The notes under the pieces were generated by a model that was not told the DNA's origin, searched no databases, and saw only the letters and a list, made by a program, of their open reading frames with translations. DNA of 64,000 bases from Pseudomonas frederiksbergensis (lineage in GTDB: Bacteria; Pseudomonadota; Gammaproteobacteria; Pseudomonadales; Pseudomonadaceae), in assembly GCF_003732705.1 (NCBI RefSeq), contig NZ_MOBR01000040.1, positions 372,001 to 436,000 of the forward strand, written 5' to 3'. Below, in pieces: positions 18,141-27,126 of this stretch. Each line of letters begins with the position of its first letter. Position 1 is the first letter of the stretch. A program made the translations under genes and the position numbers.

Positions 18141-18324
18141 AAAAACGACATTTTTATCCCGATCACCGCCATCCGGGGATTCCCGGTGAATCTGACCACG
18201 AACCATGCGTGCAGCGGACCTTCTATCCATTAGCTGACCAGTCAGGCAGGTTTCTTGCAATAGCATCCATTCATGACAGTTAATGAAAAATGCAAAAAAT
18301 CAGGCTTACAAAGTGAATATAAAG

Positions 18325-18334
18325 TTGTATACAA
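18325..18334. promoter_or_regulatory. Operator-like palindrome TTGTATACAA (puuE side)
   Basis: This perfect 10-bp palindrome matches the core of the site at 15277. It lies 85 bp upstream of the puuE start codon, a typical place for a repressor site. Confidence 0.6.
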
Positions 18335-18418
18335 TCAGCCCATCGCTGTGACGCCACACCAGGCTGCCACACAACTCTGACCTTGAATAAGTCGACACGA
18401 ACAAGAAGGAAGACTGCA

Positions 18419-19345
18419 GTGAGCGCTGACTACCCACGCGACCTGGTCGGTTACGGCAGTAACCCTCCGCACCCACACTGGCCGGGCAATGCCCGCATCG
18501 CCCTGTCCTTCGTGCTCAATTACGAGGAAGGTGGCGAGCGCAATATCCTGCACGGCGACAAAGAGTCCGAAGCCTTCCTCTCGGAAATGGTCTCGGCGCA
18601 GCCGCTGCAAGGCGCGCGCAACATGAGCATGGAATCCCTTTACGAGTATGGCAGCCGCGCCGGTGTGTGGCGGGTGCTGAAGCTGTTCAAGGAATTCGAC
18701 ATCCCGCTGACCATCTTCGCCGTGGCCATGGCCGCCCAGCGTCACCCGGACGTGATCCGCGCCATGGTCGATGCCGGCCACGAGATCTGCAGCCACGGCT
18801 ATCGCTGGATCGACTACCAGTACATGGACGAAGCCCAGGAACGCGAGCACATGCTCGAAGCGATCCGCATCCTCACCGAACTCACCGGCAGTCGCCCACT
18901 GGGCTGGTACACCGGCCGCACCGGCCCGAACACCCGTCGGCTGGTGATGGAAGAAGGCGGTTTCCTCTACGACTGCGACACCTACGACGATGACCTGCCC
19001 TACTGGGAACCGAACAACCCGACCGGCAAGCCGCACCTGGTGATCCCGTACACCCTGGACACCAACGACATGCGCTTCACCCAGGTCCAGGGTTTCAACA
19101 AGGGCGACGATTTCTTCGAATACCTCAAAGACGCGTTCGACGTGCTGTACGCCGAAGGTGCCGAGGCGCCAAAAATGTTGTCGATCGGTTTGCACTGCCG
19201 CCTGATCGGCCGTCCGGCGCGTCTAGCCTCGCTCAAACGCTTTATCGAATACGCTAAAAGTCATGAACAGGTGTGGTTCAGCCGTCGCGTCGATATCGCT
19301 CGCCACTGGCACGAAACCCACCCGTACCAAGGGGCTGCCCAATGA
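18419..19345 (+). CDS. puuE: Allantoinase PuuE
   Basis: This cofactor-poor allantoinase of the polysaccharide deacetylase fold hydrolyses allantoin to allantoate. The 308-residue protein shows ALSFVLNYEEGGE near the N-terminus, DAGHEICSHGYRWIDYQ (metal-site-like histidines) at about 120-136 and the GWYTGRTGPNTRRLV segment. These distinguish PuuE from the classical amidohydrolase-type allantoinase. I chose the GTG at 18419, preceded by AAGGA. Its stop overlaps the uraD ATG by 4 bp (ATGA), so the two are translationally coupled. Confidence 0.96.
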   Translation: MSADYPRDLVGYGSNPPHPHWPGNARIALSFVLNYEEGGERNILHGDKESEAFLSEMVSAQPLQGARNMSMESLYEYGSRAGVWRVLKLFKEFDIPLTIFAVAMAAQRHPDVIRAMVDAGHEICSHGYRWIDYQYMDEAQEREHMLEAIRILTELTGSRPLGWYTGRTGPNTRRLVMEEGGFLYDCDTYDDDLPYWEPNNPTGKPHLVIPYTLDTNDMRFTQVQGFNKGDDFFEYLKDAFDVLYAEGAEAPKMLSIGLHCRLIGRPARLASLKRFIEYAKSHEQVWFSRRVDIARHWHETHPYQGAAQ

Positions 19346-19857
19346 GCACCTTTCAAACTGTCAAACCATCGACCCTGAGCCGCGACGGGTTTGTCGCCGC
19401 TTTCGCCGACATCTACGAACATTCGCCATGGGTGGCCGAGAAGGCCTTCGACCTGGGCCAGGACGCCTCGATCGACGAGATCGAAACCCTGCACCAGCGC
19501 ATGAGCGACATCCTGTTGAGCGCCGACCATCAAAGCCAGCTGGCTCTGATCAACGCTCACCCGGACCTGGCCGGCAAAGCCGCCGTCCAGGGCCAACTGA
19601 CCGCGGCCAGCACTGAAGAACAGTCTGGCGCGGGGATTCACCAATGCACGGCCGAAGAGTTTCAACGCTTCACCGAGCTGAACGACGCCTACAAAGCCAA
19701 GTTCAAGTTTCCCTTCATCATGGCGGTAAAAGGCAGCAACCGGCATCAGATCCTCGCGGCGTTCGAAACGCGCATTCACAACTCGGCAGACACCGAATTC
19801 AAATGCGCGCTGGCGGAGATCAACAAGATAGCGTTGTTCCGATTACTGACTCTCTAG
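19342..19857 (+). CDS. uraD: OHCU decarboxylase
   Basis: This enzyme decarboxylates 2-oxo-4-hydroxy-4-carboxy-5-ureidoimidazoline to S-allantoin. The 171-residue helical protein has the family's VAFADIYEHSPWVAEKAF-like N-terminus, INAHPDLAGKAA with the catalytic histidine, and FKFPFIMAVKG. The ATG lies inside the puuE stop. Together with UraH and PuuD it completes the conversion of urate to allantoin. Confidence 0.96.
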   Translation: MSTFQTVKPSTLSRDGFVAAFADIYEHSPWVAEKAFDLGQDASIDEIETLHQRMSDILLSADHQSQLALINAHPDLAGKAAVQGQLTAASTEEQSGAGIHQCTAEEFQRFTELNDAYKAKFKFPFIMAVKGSNRHQILAAFETRIHNSADTEFKCALAEINKIALFRLLTL

Positions 19858-19944
19858 CGAACTTGGCCCGAGTGTAAAAAACGCGAATACACCCAGGGCC
19901 CTGCAAGCATCCCAAGCCAACTTTATTAAAGGCAGACAAGAAGA

Positions 19945-20940
19945 ATGAAAGCTTACGCCGTACCTTTCGAGAAGTTCGTCAACCTGGCCGACGCCCGCCT
20001 GGGCACCAAAATCATCTCGGTCACCGATGACTGGTTCGCTGATGCCAACCGCCTGTTCCAGCCGACCCCGGCGGTGTGGAAAGAAGGCGTGTTCGATGAC
20101 AACGGCAAGTGGATGGACGGCTGGGAATCGCGCCGCAAGCGCTTCGAAGGCTATGACAGCGCCGTGATCCGCCTGGGCGTGCCGGGTTCGATCAAAGGCG
20201 TGGACATCGACACTTCATTCTTCACCGGCAACTACCCGCCGTCGGCTTCCCTGGAAGCCTGTTTCCTGGCTGAAGGCGAGCCAACCGAAAACACCCAGTG
20301 GGTTGAAGTGCTGTCCGCCGTCGAGTTGCAAGGCAACAGCCACCACTACCACGAAATCAATAACGACCAGGCCTTCAGCCACCTGCGTTTCAACATCTAC
20401 CCGGATGGTGGCGTAGCGCGTCTGCGTGTGTACGGTGTGCCGCACCGCGACTGGTCGGCGGTTGGCGACAACGAACAGATCGACCTGGCCGCAGCCCTCA
20501 ACGGTGGCCGCGCCCTCGCCTGCTCCGACGAACACTTCGGTCGCATGAGCAACATCCTCAACCCGGGCCGTGGCATCAACATGGGCGATGGCTGGGAGAC
20601 CGCACGTCGTCGCACACCAGGTAATGACTGGGTGATCGTCGCGCTGGGTCATGCCGGCGAAGTCGAGAAAGTCATCGTCGACACCCTGCACTTCAAGGGC
20701 AACTACCCGGACACTTGCTCGATTCAGGGCGCATTCGTGAAGGGCGGCACCGACAGCCAGATCGAAACCCAATCGCTGTTCTGGCGCGAACTGCTGCCAG
20801 CGCAGAAACTGGAAATGCACGCCGAACACACCTTCGCCGAGCAGATCAAGGCCCTGGGCCCGATCACCCACATCCGCCTGAACGTGTTCCCGGATGGTGG
20901 TGTGAGTCGCCTGCGGGTTCTCGGCAAGGTCGCGAAGTAA
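19945..20940 (+). CDS. alc: Allantoicase
   Basis: This enzyme hydrolyses allantoate to ureidoglycolate and urea. The 331-residue protein consists of two homologous allantoicase domains. Each contains a GWE(S/T)-R-R segment (residues 53-58 and about 213-218), a G-N-Y-P strand and a repeated FRHLRFN/THIRLN-(I/V)-(Y/F)-PDGG-V-(A/S)-RLR motif near its end. It lies 87 bp after uraD and precedes allA, separated from it by a family 2 repeat. Confidence 0.97.
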   Translation: MKAYAVPFEKFVNLADARLGTKIISVTDDWFADANRLFQPTPAVWKEGVFDDNGKWMDGWESRRKRFEGYDSAVIRLGVPGSIKGVDIDTSFFTGNYPPSASLEACFLAEGEPTENTQWVEVLSAVELQGNSHHYHEINNDQAFSHLRFNIYPDGGVARLRVYGVPHRDWSAVGDNEQIDLAAALNGGRALACSDEHFGRMSNILNPGRGINMGDGWETARRRTPGNDWVIVALGHAGEVEKVIVDTLHFKGNYPDTCSIQGAFVKGGTDSQIETQSLFWRELLPAQKLEMHAEHTFAEQIKALGPITHIRLNVFPDGGVSRLRVLGKVAK

Positions 20941-20945
20941 CACCC

Positions 20946-21055
20946 GATCGTTCCCACGCTCTGCGTGGGAGTGCATCACCGGACGCTCTGCGTCCGCTTT
21001 GGATGTGACGCGGAGCGTCACGGGCTGCATTCCCACGCAGAGCGTGGGAACGATC
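20946..21055. repeat. Inverted repeat element, family 2
   Basis: It begins GATCGTTCCCACGCTCTGCG and ends with the complement, with a GGACGCTC/GAGCGTC palindrome inside. It lies between alc and allA within what is probably one operon, so it may set differential stability or expression of the two halves. Confidence 0.85.
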
Positions 21056-21092
21056 AAAACGATCAACACAAATTCAAGGTAAGAAGACCAGC

Positions 21093-21596
21093 ATGCGCAC
21101 ACTGACGATTGAACCGCTGACCAAAGAAGCCTTCGCCCCTTTCGGTGACGTGATTGAAACCGACGGCAGCGATCACTTCATGATCAACAACGGTTCGACC
21201 ATGCGCTTTCATAAACTGGCGACGGTGCAGACCGCCACGCCAGAAGACAACGCGATCATCAGCATTTTCCGCGCCGACGCGCAGGACATGCCGCTGACCG
21301 TCAGCATGCTGGAGCGTCACCCGCTGGGCAGCCAGGCTTTCATCCCGCTGCTGGGCAACCCCTTTCTGATCGTGGTCGCGCCACTTGGCGATGAACCTGT
21401 ATCAGGCTTGGTCCGCGCCTTCGTTACCAACGGCAGGCAGGGCATTAATTACCATCGCGGCGTTTGGCACCATCCGGTGCTGACGATCGAAAAGCGGGAT
21501 GACTTCCTGGTGGTTGATCGCAGTGGCACAGGCAATAACTGCGATGAGCATTTTTTCAAAGAGGATGAGCGTTTGATCCTCGCCCCCCACCAATAA
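21093..21596 (+). CDS. allA: Ureidoglycolate lyase
   Basis: This enzyme splits ureidoglycolate into glyoxylate and urea, ending the route from urate. The 167-residue cupin-like protein has the family's PLTKEAFAPFGDVIE start and the core RQGINYHRGVWHHPVLTIE with the conserved histidines. It also has the FLVVDRSGTGNNCDEHF tail. It follows alc and precedes puuD by 50 bp on the same strand. Confidence 0.96.
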   Translation: MRTLTIEPLTKEAFAPFGDVIETDGSDHFMINNGSTMRFHKLATVQTATPEDNAIISIFRADAQDMPLTVSMLERHPLGSQAFIPLLGNPFLIVVAPLGDEPVSGLVRAFVTNGRQGINYHRGVWHHPVLTIEKRDDFLVVDRSGTGNNCDEHFFKEDERLILAPHQ

Positions 21597-21646
21597 GAGA
21601 AGGTCTGATCACTCGACAACAGAGTGACAGGCGAGAGGTAAAGACT

Positions 21647-22948
21647 GTGGAAGCACATCTGTTGGAATGGCTGAACCTGAGCGTACGCTGGGTTCACATG
21701 ATTACTGGCGTGGCCTGGATCGGTGCGTCGTTCTATTTCGTCTGGCTGGAAAACAACCTCAATCGGGTCAACCCGAAAAGTGGTCTGGCGGGCGATCTGT
21801 GGGCGATCCACGGCGGCGGTATCTATCACCTGGAAAAATACAAACTGGCTCCACCGACCATGCCGGACAACCTGCACTGGTTCAAATGGGAAGCCTACTT
21901 CACCTGGATGTCGGGGATCGCGCTGCTGTGCGTGGTGTTCTACTCCAACCCGACGTTGTACCTGCTGGCACCGGGCAGCACCCTGAGCGGTCCTGAAGGC
22001 GTGGCTATCGGTATCGGCTCGCTGTTCATCGGCTGGTTCATCTACTCCTTCCTCTGCGACTCGGCACTGGGCAAACGCCCTGCCCTGCTCGGCGGCATCC
22101 TGTTCGTGCTGATCATTGCGGCCGCCTACGGCTTCAGCAAAGTGTTCAGCGGTCGTGGTGCGTACCTGCACGTCGGCGCGATCATCGGCACCATCATGGT
22201 CGGCAACGTGTTCCGCATCATCATGCCGGCGCAACGTGCACTGGTGGCGGCGATTGCCGAGAACCGCACGCCGGATCCGGCGCTGCCGGCCAAAGGTTTG
22301 CTGCGTTCGCGTCACAACAACTACTTCACCTTGCCGGTGCTGTTCATCATGATCAGCAACCACTTCCCGAGCACCTACGGCAGCCAATACAACTGGCTGA
22401 TTCTGGCCGGGATCGCGGTGCTGGCTGTGTTGGTGCGTCACTACTTCAACACCCGCCATGACAGCCACAAGTTTGCCTGGACCCTGCCGGTCGCCGCCGT
22501 CGGCATGATCAGTCTGGCCTACGTGACTGGCCCGGCGCAGATGCCGAGCGCACCTGAAGTGGCCAAGGCCCCTGGCACCATCGAGTACCAGCCGTTGCCG
22601 GAAACCGCCCTCGGCGGTGGCGCCAAACCTGCTGAAGCCAAGCCTGCCGCGCCTGCCGCTGCACCGGCCCAGGCTTCGAATCAGGGCCCGGCGTTCGACA
22701 AGGTGCACAGCGTGATTCAGGAGCGCTGCGCCGTGTGCCATTCGGCCAAACCCACCAGCCCGCTGTTCAGTGCAGCACCGGCCGGCGTGATGTTCGATAC
22801 CCCGCAACAAATCCAGCAATTGGCCCCGCGGATCCAGGCGCAAGCCGTCGCCAGCCAGATCATGCCACTGGGCAACATCACCCAGATGACCCAGCAAGAG
22901 CGTGACCTGATTGGTGCCTGGATTGTTCAGGGAGCACAGACCAATTAA
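21647..22948 (+). CDS. puuD: Urate hydroxylase PuuD with cytochrome c tail
   Basis: This membrane urate oxidase converts urate to 5-hydroxyisourate. The 433-residue protein has about eight to nine transmembrane helices (residues 1-310, starting LLEWLNLSVRWVHMITGVAW) and an Ala/Pro-rich linker (about 320-345). A C-terminal cytochrome c domain carries the haem motif CAVCH (Cys361, Cys364, His365). The cytochrome should face the periplasm and pass electrons to the respiratory chain, so no peroxide need form. It starts at a GTG after GCGAGAGG. Its metabolic partners UraH and UraD lie nearby. Confidence 0.95.
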   Translation: MEAHLLEWLNLSVRWVHMITGVAWIGASFYFVWLENNLNRVNPKSGLAGDLWAIHGGGIYHLEKYKLAPPTMPDNLHWFKWEAYFTWMSGIALLCVVFYSNPTLYLLAPGSTLSGPEGVAIGIGSLFIGWFIYSFLCDSALGKRPALLGGILFVLIIAAAYGFSKVFSGRGAYLHVGAIIGTIMVGNVFRIIMPAQRALVAAIAENRTPDPALPAKGLLRSRHNNYFTLPVLFIMISNHFPSTYGSQYNWLILAGIAVLAVLVRHYFNTRHDSHKFAWTLPVAAVGMISLAYVTGPAQMPSAPEVAKAPGTIEYQPLPETALGGGAKPAEAKPAAPAAAPAQASNQGPAFDKVHSVIQERCAVCHSAKPTSPLFSAAPAGVMFDTPQQIQQLAPRIQAQAVASQIMPLGNITQMTQQERDLIGAWIVQGAQTN

Positions 22949-22960
22949 TCGCTGAAAAGC

Positions 22961-23013
22961 TTCGCGGGCAAGCCTCGCTCCTACGGATTGTAGGAGCAAG
23001 GCTTGCCCGCGAA
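22961..23013. repeat. REP doublet, family A, short loop
   Basis: The arms TTCGCGGGCAAGCCTCGCTC and TAGGAGCAAGGCTTGCCCGC are separated by only a few bases, giving a compact palindrome between puuD and the NCS2 permease. Confidence 0.88.
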
Positions 23014-23075
23014 CGGCCGCGCCGCGGTCAACCTGCTGCAAAAATCACAAGAATAAAAAAGATCCGAGGTGTTGC

Positions 23076-24434
23076 ATGTCCGAGCTATCCGAAGCGCGCA
23101 TCCCCGACGCACCCGCCATTCAGCGTTTGCCCCTTTTGCAACTGATCCTGGTCGGTCTGCAACACGTTCTGCTGATGTACGGCGGCGCCATCGCGGTGCC
23201 GCTGATCATCGGACAAGCCGCTGGCCTGAATCGTGAAGAAATCGCCTTCCTGATCAACGCCGACCTGCTGGTGGCCGGCATCGCCACCATCGTGCAATCC
23301 CTCGGCATCGGCCCGATGGGCATTCGTATGCCGGTGATGATGGGCGCCAGTTTCGCCGCGGTCGGCAGCATGGTGGCCATGGCAGGAATGCCCGGTATCG
23401 GCCTGCAAGGGATCTTCGGCGCGACCATCGCCGCCGGGTTCTTCGGCATGCTCATCGCGCCATTCATGTCCAAAGTCGTGCGCTTCTTCCCGCCCCTGGT
23501 GACCGGCACGGTCATCACCTCGATCGGTTTATCGCTGTTCCCCGTCGCCGTGAATTGGGCCGGCGGCGGTGCTGGCGCCACGCAATTCGGTTCACCGATT
23601 TACCTGGCCATCGCCGCGCTGGTGCTGGCGACCATTCTGCTGATCCACCGCTTTATGCGCGGGTTCTGGGTCAACATTTCCGTGCTGATCGGCATGTGCC
23701 TGGGCTACACGCTCTGCGGTGTGATCGGCATGGTTGACCTGAGCGGCATGGCTCAGGCGCCGTGGGTGCAGATCGTCACGCCGCTGCACTTCGGCATGCC
23801 GAAATTCGAACTCGCACCGATCCTGTCGATGTGCCTGGTGGTGGTGATTATCTTCGTCGAGTCCACCGGGATGTTCCTCGCCCTGGGCAAGATTACCGAC
23901 CGCGAAGTCTGCCCACGAATGCTGCGTCGCGGTCTGCTGTGTGACGCCGCTGCCTCGTTCTTCGCCGGTTTCTTCAACACCTTCACCCACTCCTCGTTCG
24001 CGCAGAACATCGGTCTGGTGCAGATGACCGGCGTGCGTTGCCGCTCGGTGACCATCGTCGCCGGTGGCTTGCTGGTGGTATTGAGCCTGCTGCCGAAAGC
24101 CGCGTTCCTGGTGGCATCGATCCCGCCAGCGGTCCTCGGCGGCGCGGCGATTGCGATGTTCGGCATGGTCGCGGCCACTGGCATCAAGATCCTGCAAGAA
24201 GCCGACATCGGTGACCGGCGCAATCAACTGCTGGTGGCAGTGAGCATCGGCATGGGCCTGATCCCCGTGGTGCGTCCGGAATTCTTCGCGCACTTGCCCA
24301 TGTGGATGAGCCCGATCACCCACAGCGGCATCGCCATGGCCACCCTCAGCGCTCTGTCGCTGAACCTGCTGTTCAACATTCTTGGCGGCCGCGAACGCGC
24401 AGCCATCAACGATTGCGCAGCCCACCCGCACTAA
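23076..24434 (+). CDS. NCS2 xanthine/urate permease
   Basis: The 452-residue protein belongs to the nucleobase-ascorbate transporter branch of NCS2 (UapA/XanQ/UacT-like). It has about 14 hydrophobic helices, the QHVLLMYGGAIAVPLI motif near the N-terminus, IFVESTGMFLALGKI with the substrate-binding glutamate, and NTFTHSSFAQNIGLVQMTGV at the second binding loop. It sits just after the urate hydroxylase gene, so proton-coupled urate or xanthine uptake is likely. An AGGTG precedes the ATG. Confidence 0.93.
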   Translation: MSELSEARIPDAPAIQRLPLLQLILVGLQHVLLMYGGAIAVPLIIGQAAGLNREEIAFLINADLLVAGIATIVQSLGIGPMGIRMPVMMGASFAAVGSMVAMAGMPGIGLQGIFGATIAAGFFGMLIAPFMSKVVRFFPPLVTGTVITSIGLSLFPVAVNWAGGGAGATQFGSPIYLAIAALVLATILLIHRFMRGFWVNISVLIGMCLGYTLCGVIGMVDLSGMAQAPWVQIVTPLHFGMPKFELAPILSMCLVVVIIFVESTGMFLALGKITDREVCPRMLRRGLLCDAAASFFAGFFNTFTHSSFAQNIGLVQMTGVRCRSVTIVAGGLLVVLSLLPKAAFLVASIPPAVLGGAAIAMFGMVAATGIKILQEADIGDRRNQLLVAVSIGMGLIPVVRPEFFAHLPMWMSPITHSGIAMATLSALSLNLLFNILGGRERAAINDCAAHPH

Positions 24435-24457
24435 TAACCCGGAAAACACACCCCCCT

Positions 24458-24547
24458 TGTGGGAGCGAGCTTGCTCGCGATAGCGGTGTATCAGCACCAC
24501 ACACGCCGACTGATACGACGCAATCGCGAGCAAGCTCGCTCCCACAG
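24458..24547. repeat. REP doublet, family B (TGTGGGAGCGAGCTTGCTCG)
   Basis: The arms TGTGGGAGCGAGCTTGCTCG and its complement enclose a short loop. This arm sequence also occurs at 37499-37575. Confidence 0.88.
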
Positions 24548-25015
24548 GGTCAGCAGTGCTTGCGCCTCAACAATAAAAACAAGAGGAAGCACCCGATGGT
24601 TTTTACCCCCTCAAGCCTGTCGTTTGACGACGGCAGGCCCACTTCCGCCAACCGTGCCCCAAACCTGTCGTCGGTGCGCTGTTGCGGGGCACTTGAGACC
24701 TGGCCAAGGAGTCAGTATTCTCCGCCGCCGCCCGAATCTGGTCTAAAAAAAAGCCCGGATTTAATTCCTGACCAGAAAGCCAACTTATCCCGGCACTGGA
24801 CGGTATCAAGGCATCCCAAAATCTCTCGTAATCGACTGTTTCCGAACAGCCGAGCGGGCGTTTTTTGGCTTTTTGAATGCCTTGGCTCAGCTCTTGCTAA
24901 CAGCAACAAAGCTGACCGAATGGATGAATTTTTACAGCTGCACGAAAAGGCGCCACACCAGAGCGCCGACCTAAGAAAAAAAACGTCGAACCACCTACTT
25001 TTTGGGAGCAACCGA
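24548..25015 (+). other. Long intergenic leader before the OmpK-like gene
   Basis: This 468-bp stretch between a REP element and the porin gene holds no gene I can support. It contains an inverted repeat TCTGGTC (24737-24743) / GACCAGA (24770-24776) around an A-rich and T-rich stretch. The frame of the downstream gene happens to stay open throughout, with an ATG at 24596 preceded by AGAGGAAG. I think the open frame is chance, because the signal peptide of the porin starts at 25016. Confidence 0.4.
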
Positions 25016-25801
25016 ATGAAACGTACGTGCACCAGCCTGATGCTCGCGGGATCCTTGCTGGCCGGGGGCCAGGCGATGGCCGGCGACCTGCTGCAATGGC
25101 AGAACAACAGCCTGACCTACCTGTATGGCAAAGACTTCAAGGTCAACCCGCACATTCAGCAGACCGTCACCTTCGAGCACGCCGATGGCTGGAAGTACGG
25201 GGATAACTTCTTCTTCGTCGACAAGATCTTCTACAACGGTGACAAGGACTTCAACGTCGGGCCGAACACCTACTACGGTGAGTTCAGCCCGCGAATTTCC
25301 CTGGGTAAGGTCCTCGACCAGAAGATCGAGTTCGGCCCGATCAAAGACGTCCTGCTGGCGATGACTTACGAGTTCGGTGAAGGCGACGTCGAGTCGTACC
25401 TGATCGGCCCGGGTTTCGACCTGGCGATCCCCGGTTTCGACTACTTCCAGCTGAACTTCTACCAGCGTCACACCGAAGGCCCGCGCGCCGGTGACAACGT
25501 CTGGCAGATCACCCCGGTCTGGTCCTACACCATCCCGGTGGGCGACTCGAACATCCTGATCGATGGTTTCATGGACTGGGTGGTGGACAACGACTCCAAC
25601 GCCCATGGCGACTACCACGCCAACCTGCACTTCAATCCACAAGTTAAATACGACTTGGGCAAGGCGCTGAATTTCGGCGAGAAGCAGTTGTATGTCGGTG
25701 TGGAATACGACTACTGGAAAGACAAGTACGGGATCGACGACACCCGTGCGTTCACCACCAATCAGAACACCACGAGCTTCCTGGTGAAGTTCCACTTCTG
25801 A
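25016..25801 (+). CDS. OmpK/Tsx-like outer-membrane channel
   Basis: The 261-residue protein begins with a signal peptide (MKRTCTSLMLAGSLLAGGQAMA, cleaved before GDLLQW) and continues as alternating beta strands ending in the C-terminal FHF expected of an outer-membrane barrel. The LLQWQNNSLTYLYGKDFKV start and YYWKDKYG-like strand match the Tsx/OmpK nucleoside-channel family. Following two purine permeases, it probably lets nucleosides or purines cross the outer membrane. The start is set by the signal peptide and by GGGAG eight bases upstream. Confidence 0.88.
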   Translation: MKRTCTSLMLAGSLLAGGQAMAGDLLQWQNNSLTYLYGKDFKVNPHIQQTVTFEHADGWKYGDNFFFVDKIFYNGDKDFNVGPNTYYGEFSPRISLGKVLDQKIEFGPIKDVLLAMTYEFGEGDVESYLIGPGFDLAIPGFDYFQLNFYQRHTEGPRAGDNVWQITPVWSYTIPVGDSNILIDGFMDWVVDNDSNAHGDYHANLHFNPQVKYDLGKALNFGEKQLYVGVEYDYWKDKYGIDDTRAFTTNQNTTSFLVKFHF

Positions 25802-25810
25802 TCTTAAAAG

Positions 25811-25902
25811 CTTCGCGGGCAAGCCTCGCTCCTACGGGTTTTGTGTCGTTCGCCGATGATGCGAACAACACAAAACCTGTAGGAGCGAGGCTTGCCCGCG
25901 AA
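25811..25902. repeat. REP doublet, family A
   Basis: Inverted arms of CTTCGCGGGCAAGCCTCGCT type lie between the convergent porin and patatin genes. Confidence 0.88.
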
Positions 25903-25918
25903 AGCCGCACTGCCAATC

Positions 25919-27091
25919 TCAAGCCGGAATCACAGGCTCCGCCAACCCCAAAAACCGACACAACTCATCGCGCTTGGCCAACGCATCCCGCCGGCCGAGA
26001 TCGATCAACTCACTGCAATACCCCGCCTCGAACAGCAGATAACTCAGCACCCCCGCCCCACTCGTTTTGGTCGCCCCCGGTCCGCGCAGGAACAGGCGCA
26101 ACGCCGCCGGTAATTCCTGGCGATGCCGTGCGGCAATTTCATCGATGGGTTGGCTCGGCGAAATCACCAGCACCTCCACCGGCGCCACGCCCAAGGCACG
26201 GGTCGGTGTGCCGTCGGGCATCAAGTGGCTGAACTGGTTCAAGCGCTGCAACAACTCGATATCACTTTCCAGGCTGTCAATGAACGTGCTGTTGAGCATG
26301 TGCCCGCCGATCTGCGCCAGGGTCGGCTGCTGGCCGGTGTAGGCCCGTTGCAGCGGCTGTTCCGGGTCAACCCCACGCGGGTTGCCGCTGACGCCCACCA
26401 CCAGCACCCTGCTCGCGCCCAGGTGCAGGGCCGGGCTGATCGGTGCCGACTGACGCACCGCGCCATCACCGAAAAACTCTTCGCCGATCTTCACCGGCGC
26501 GAACAACAGCGGAATCGCCGAACTGGCGAGCAAGTGCTCAACGGTCAATTGGGTCGGCACGCCGATTCGTCGATGGCGCAACCAGGCGTCGATGGTGCCG
26601 CCGCCCTGATAGAAGGTGACGGCCTGGCCGGACTCGTAGCCGAACGCGGTGACCGCAACGGCCTGCAACTGCTTTTGCGCGATGGCTTCGGCGATGCCGT
26701 TCATCTGCAGTTTGTCGTTGAGCAACCCGCGCAGCGGCGAACTGTTGAGCAACGCCACCGGCACCTGCGCACCGATGCCGAGCAAACTGTGGCTGACGAA
26801 ACGGCTGGCCTGATGGATCACCCCCGGCCAGTCGCTGCGCAACACCAGATGACTGCGAAAGCCTTGCCAGAACGCAGTCAGACGTTCGATGGCGCCGCGA
26901 AAATCCATCGCGCCACTGGCGAGGCTGACTGCGTTGATCGCCCCGGCGGAGGTGCCGACGATCACGGGAAACGGATTGTCTGCGCCGGGCGGCAGCAATT
27001 CGGCAATCGCCGCCAGTACGCCCACCTGATACGCCGCCCGAGCCCCGCCGCCGGAAAGAATCAACCCTGTAACCGGTTCAGTTGGGCTCAT
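25919..27091 (-). CDS. Patatin-like phospholipase
   Basis: This serine lipid acyl hydrolase of 390 residues has the oxyanion motif GGGAR at 14-18, the nucleophile GTSAG (Ser48), and the catalytic aspartate in FFGDGA at about residue 210. A C-terminal region of about 120 residues without a known motif follows. There is no signal peptide or transmembrane helix. The gene lies on the minus strand, directly downstream of lpxL, with 35 bp between. Coupling with lipid A acylation is possible but unproven. Confidence 0.9.
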   Translation of the reverse strand: MSPTEPVTGLILSGGGARAAYQVGVLAAIAELLPPGADNPFPVIVGTSAGAINAVSLASGAMDFRGAIERLTAFWQGFRSHLVLRSDWPGVIHQASRFVSHSLLGIGAQVPVALLNSSPLRGLLNDKLQMNGIAEAIAQKQLQAVAVTAFGYESGQAVTFYQGGGTIDAWLRHRRIGVPTQLTVEHLLASSAIPLLFAPVKIGEEFFGDGAVRQSAPISPALHLGASRVLVVGVSGNPRGVDPEQPLQRAYTGQQPTLAQIGGHMLNSTFIDSLESDIELLQRLNQFSHLMPDGTPTRALGVAPVEVLVISPSQPIDEIAARHRQELPAALRLFLRGPGATKTSGAGVLSYLLFEAGYCSELIDLGRRDALAKRDELCRFLGLAEPVIPA

Positions 27092-27126
27092 CGCAACACT
27101 CCATGGTGCCTAAAGGGATCGGTGGT

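Noticed and set aside
21449-23041. A 530-codon minus-strand frame opposite puuD
   Set aside because: Antisense shadow of a gene with a haem c motif and membrane helices; low-complexity His/Arg/Gln translation.
24302-25015. Upstream extension of the porin reading frame
   Set aside because: It would put the signal peptide inside the protein and overlaps the NCS2 gene; open by chance.
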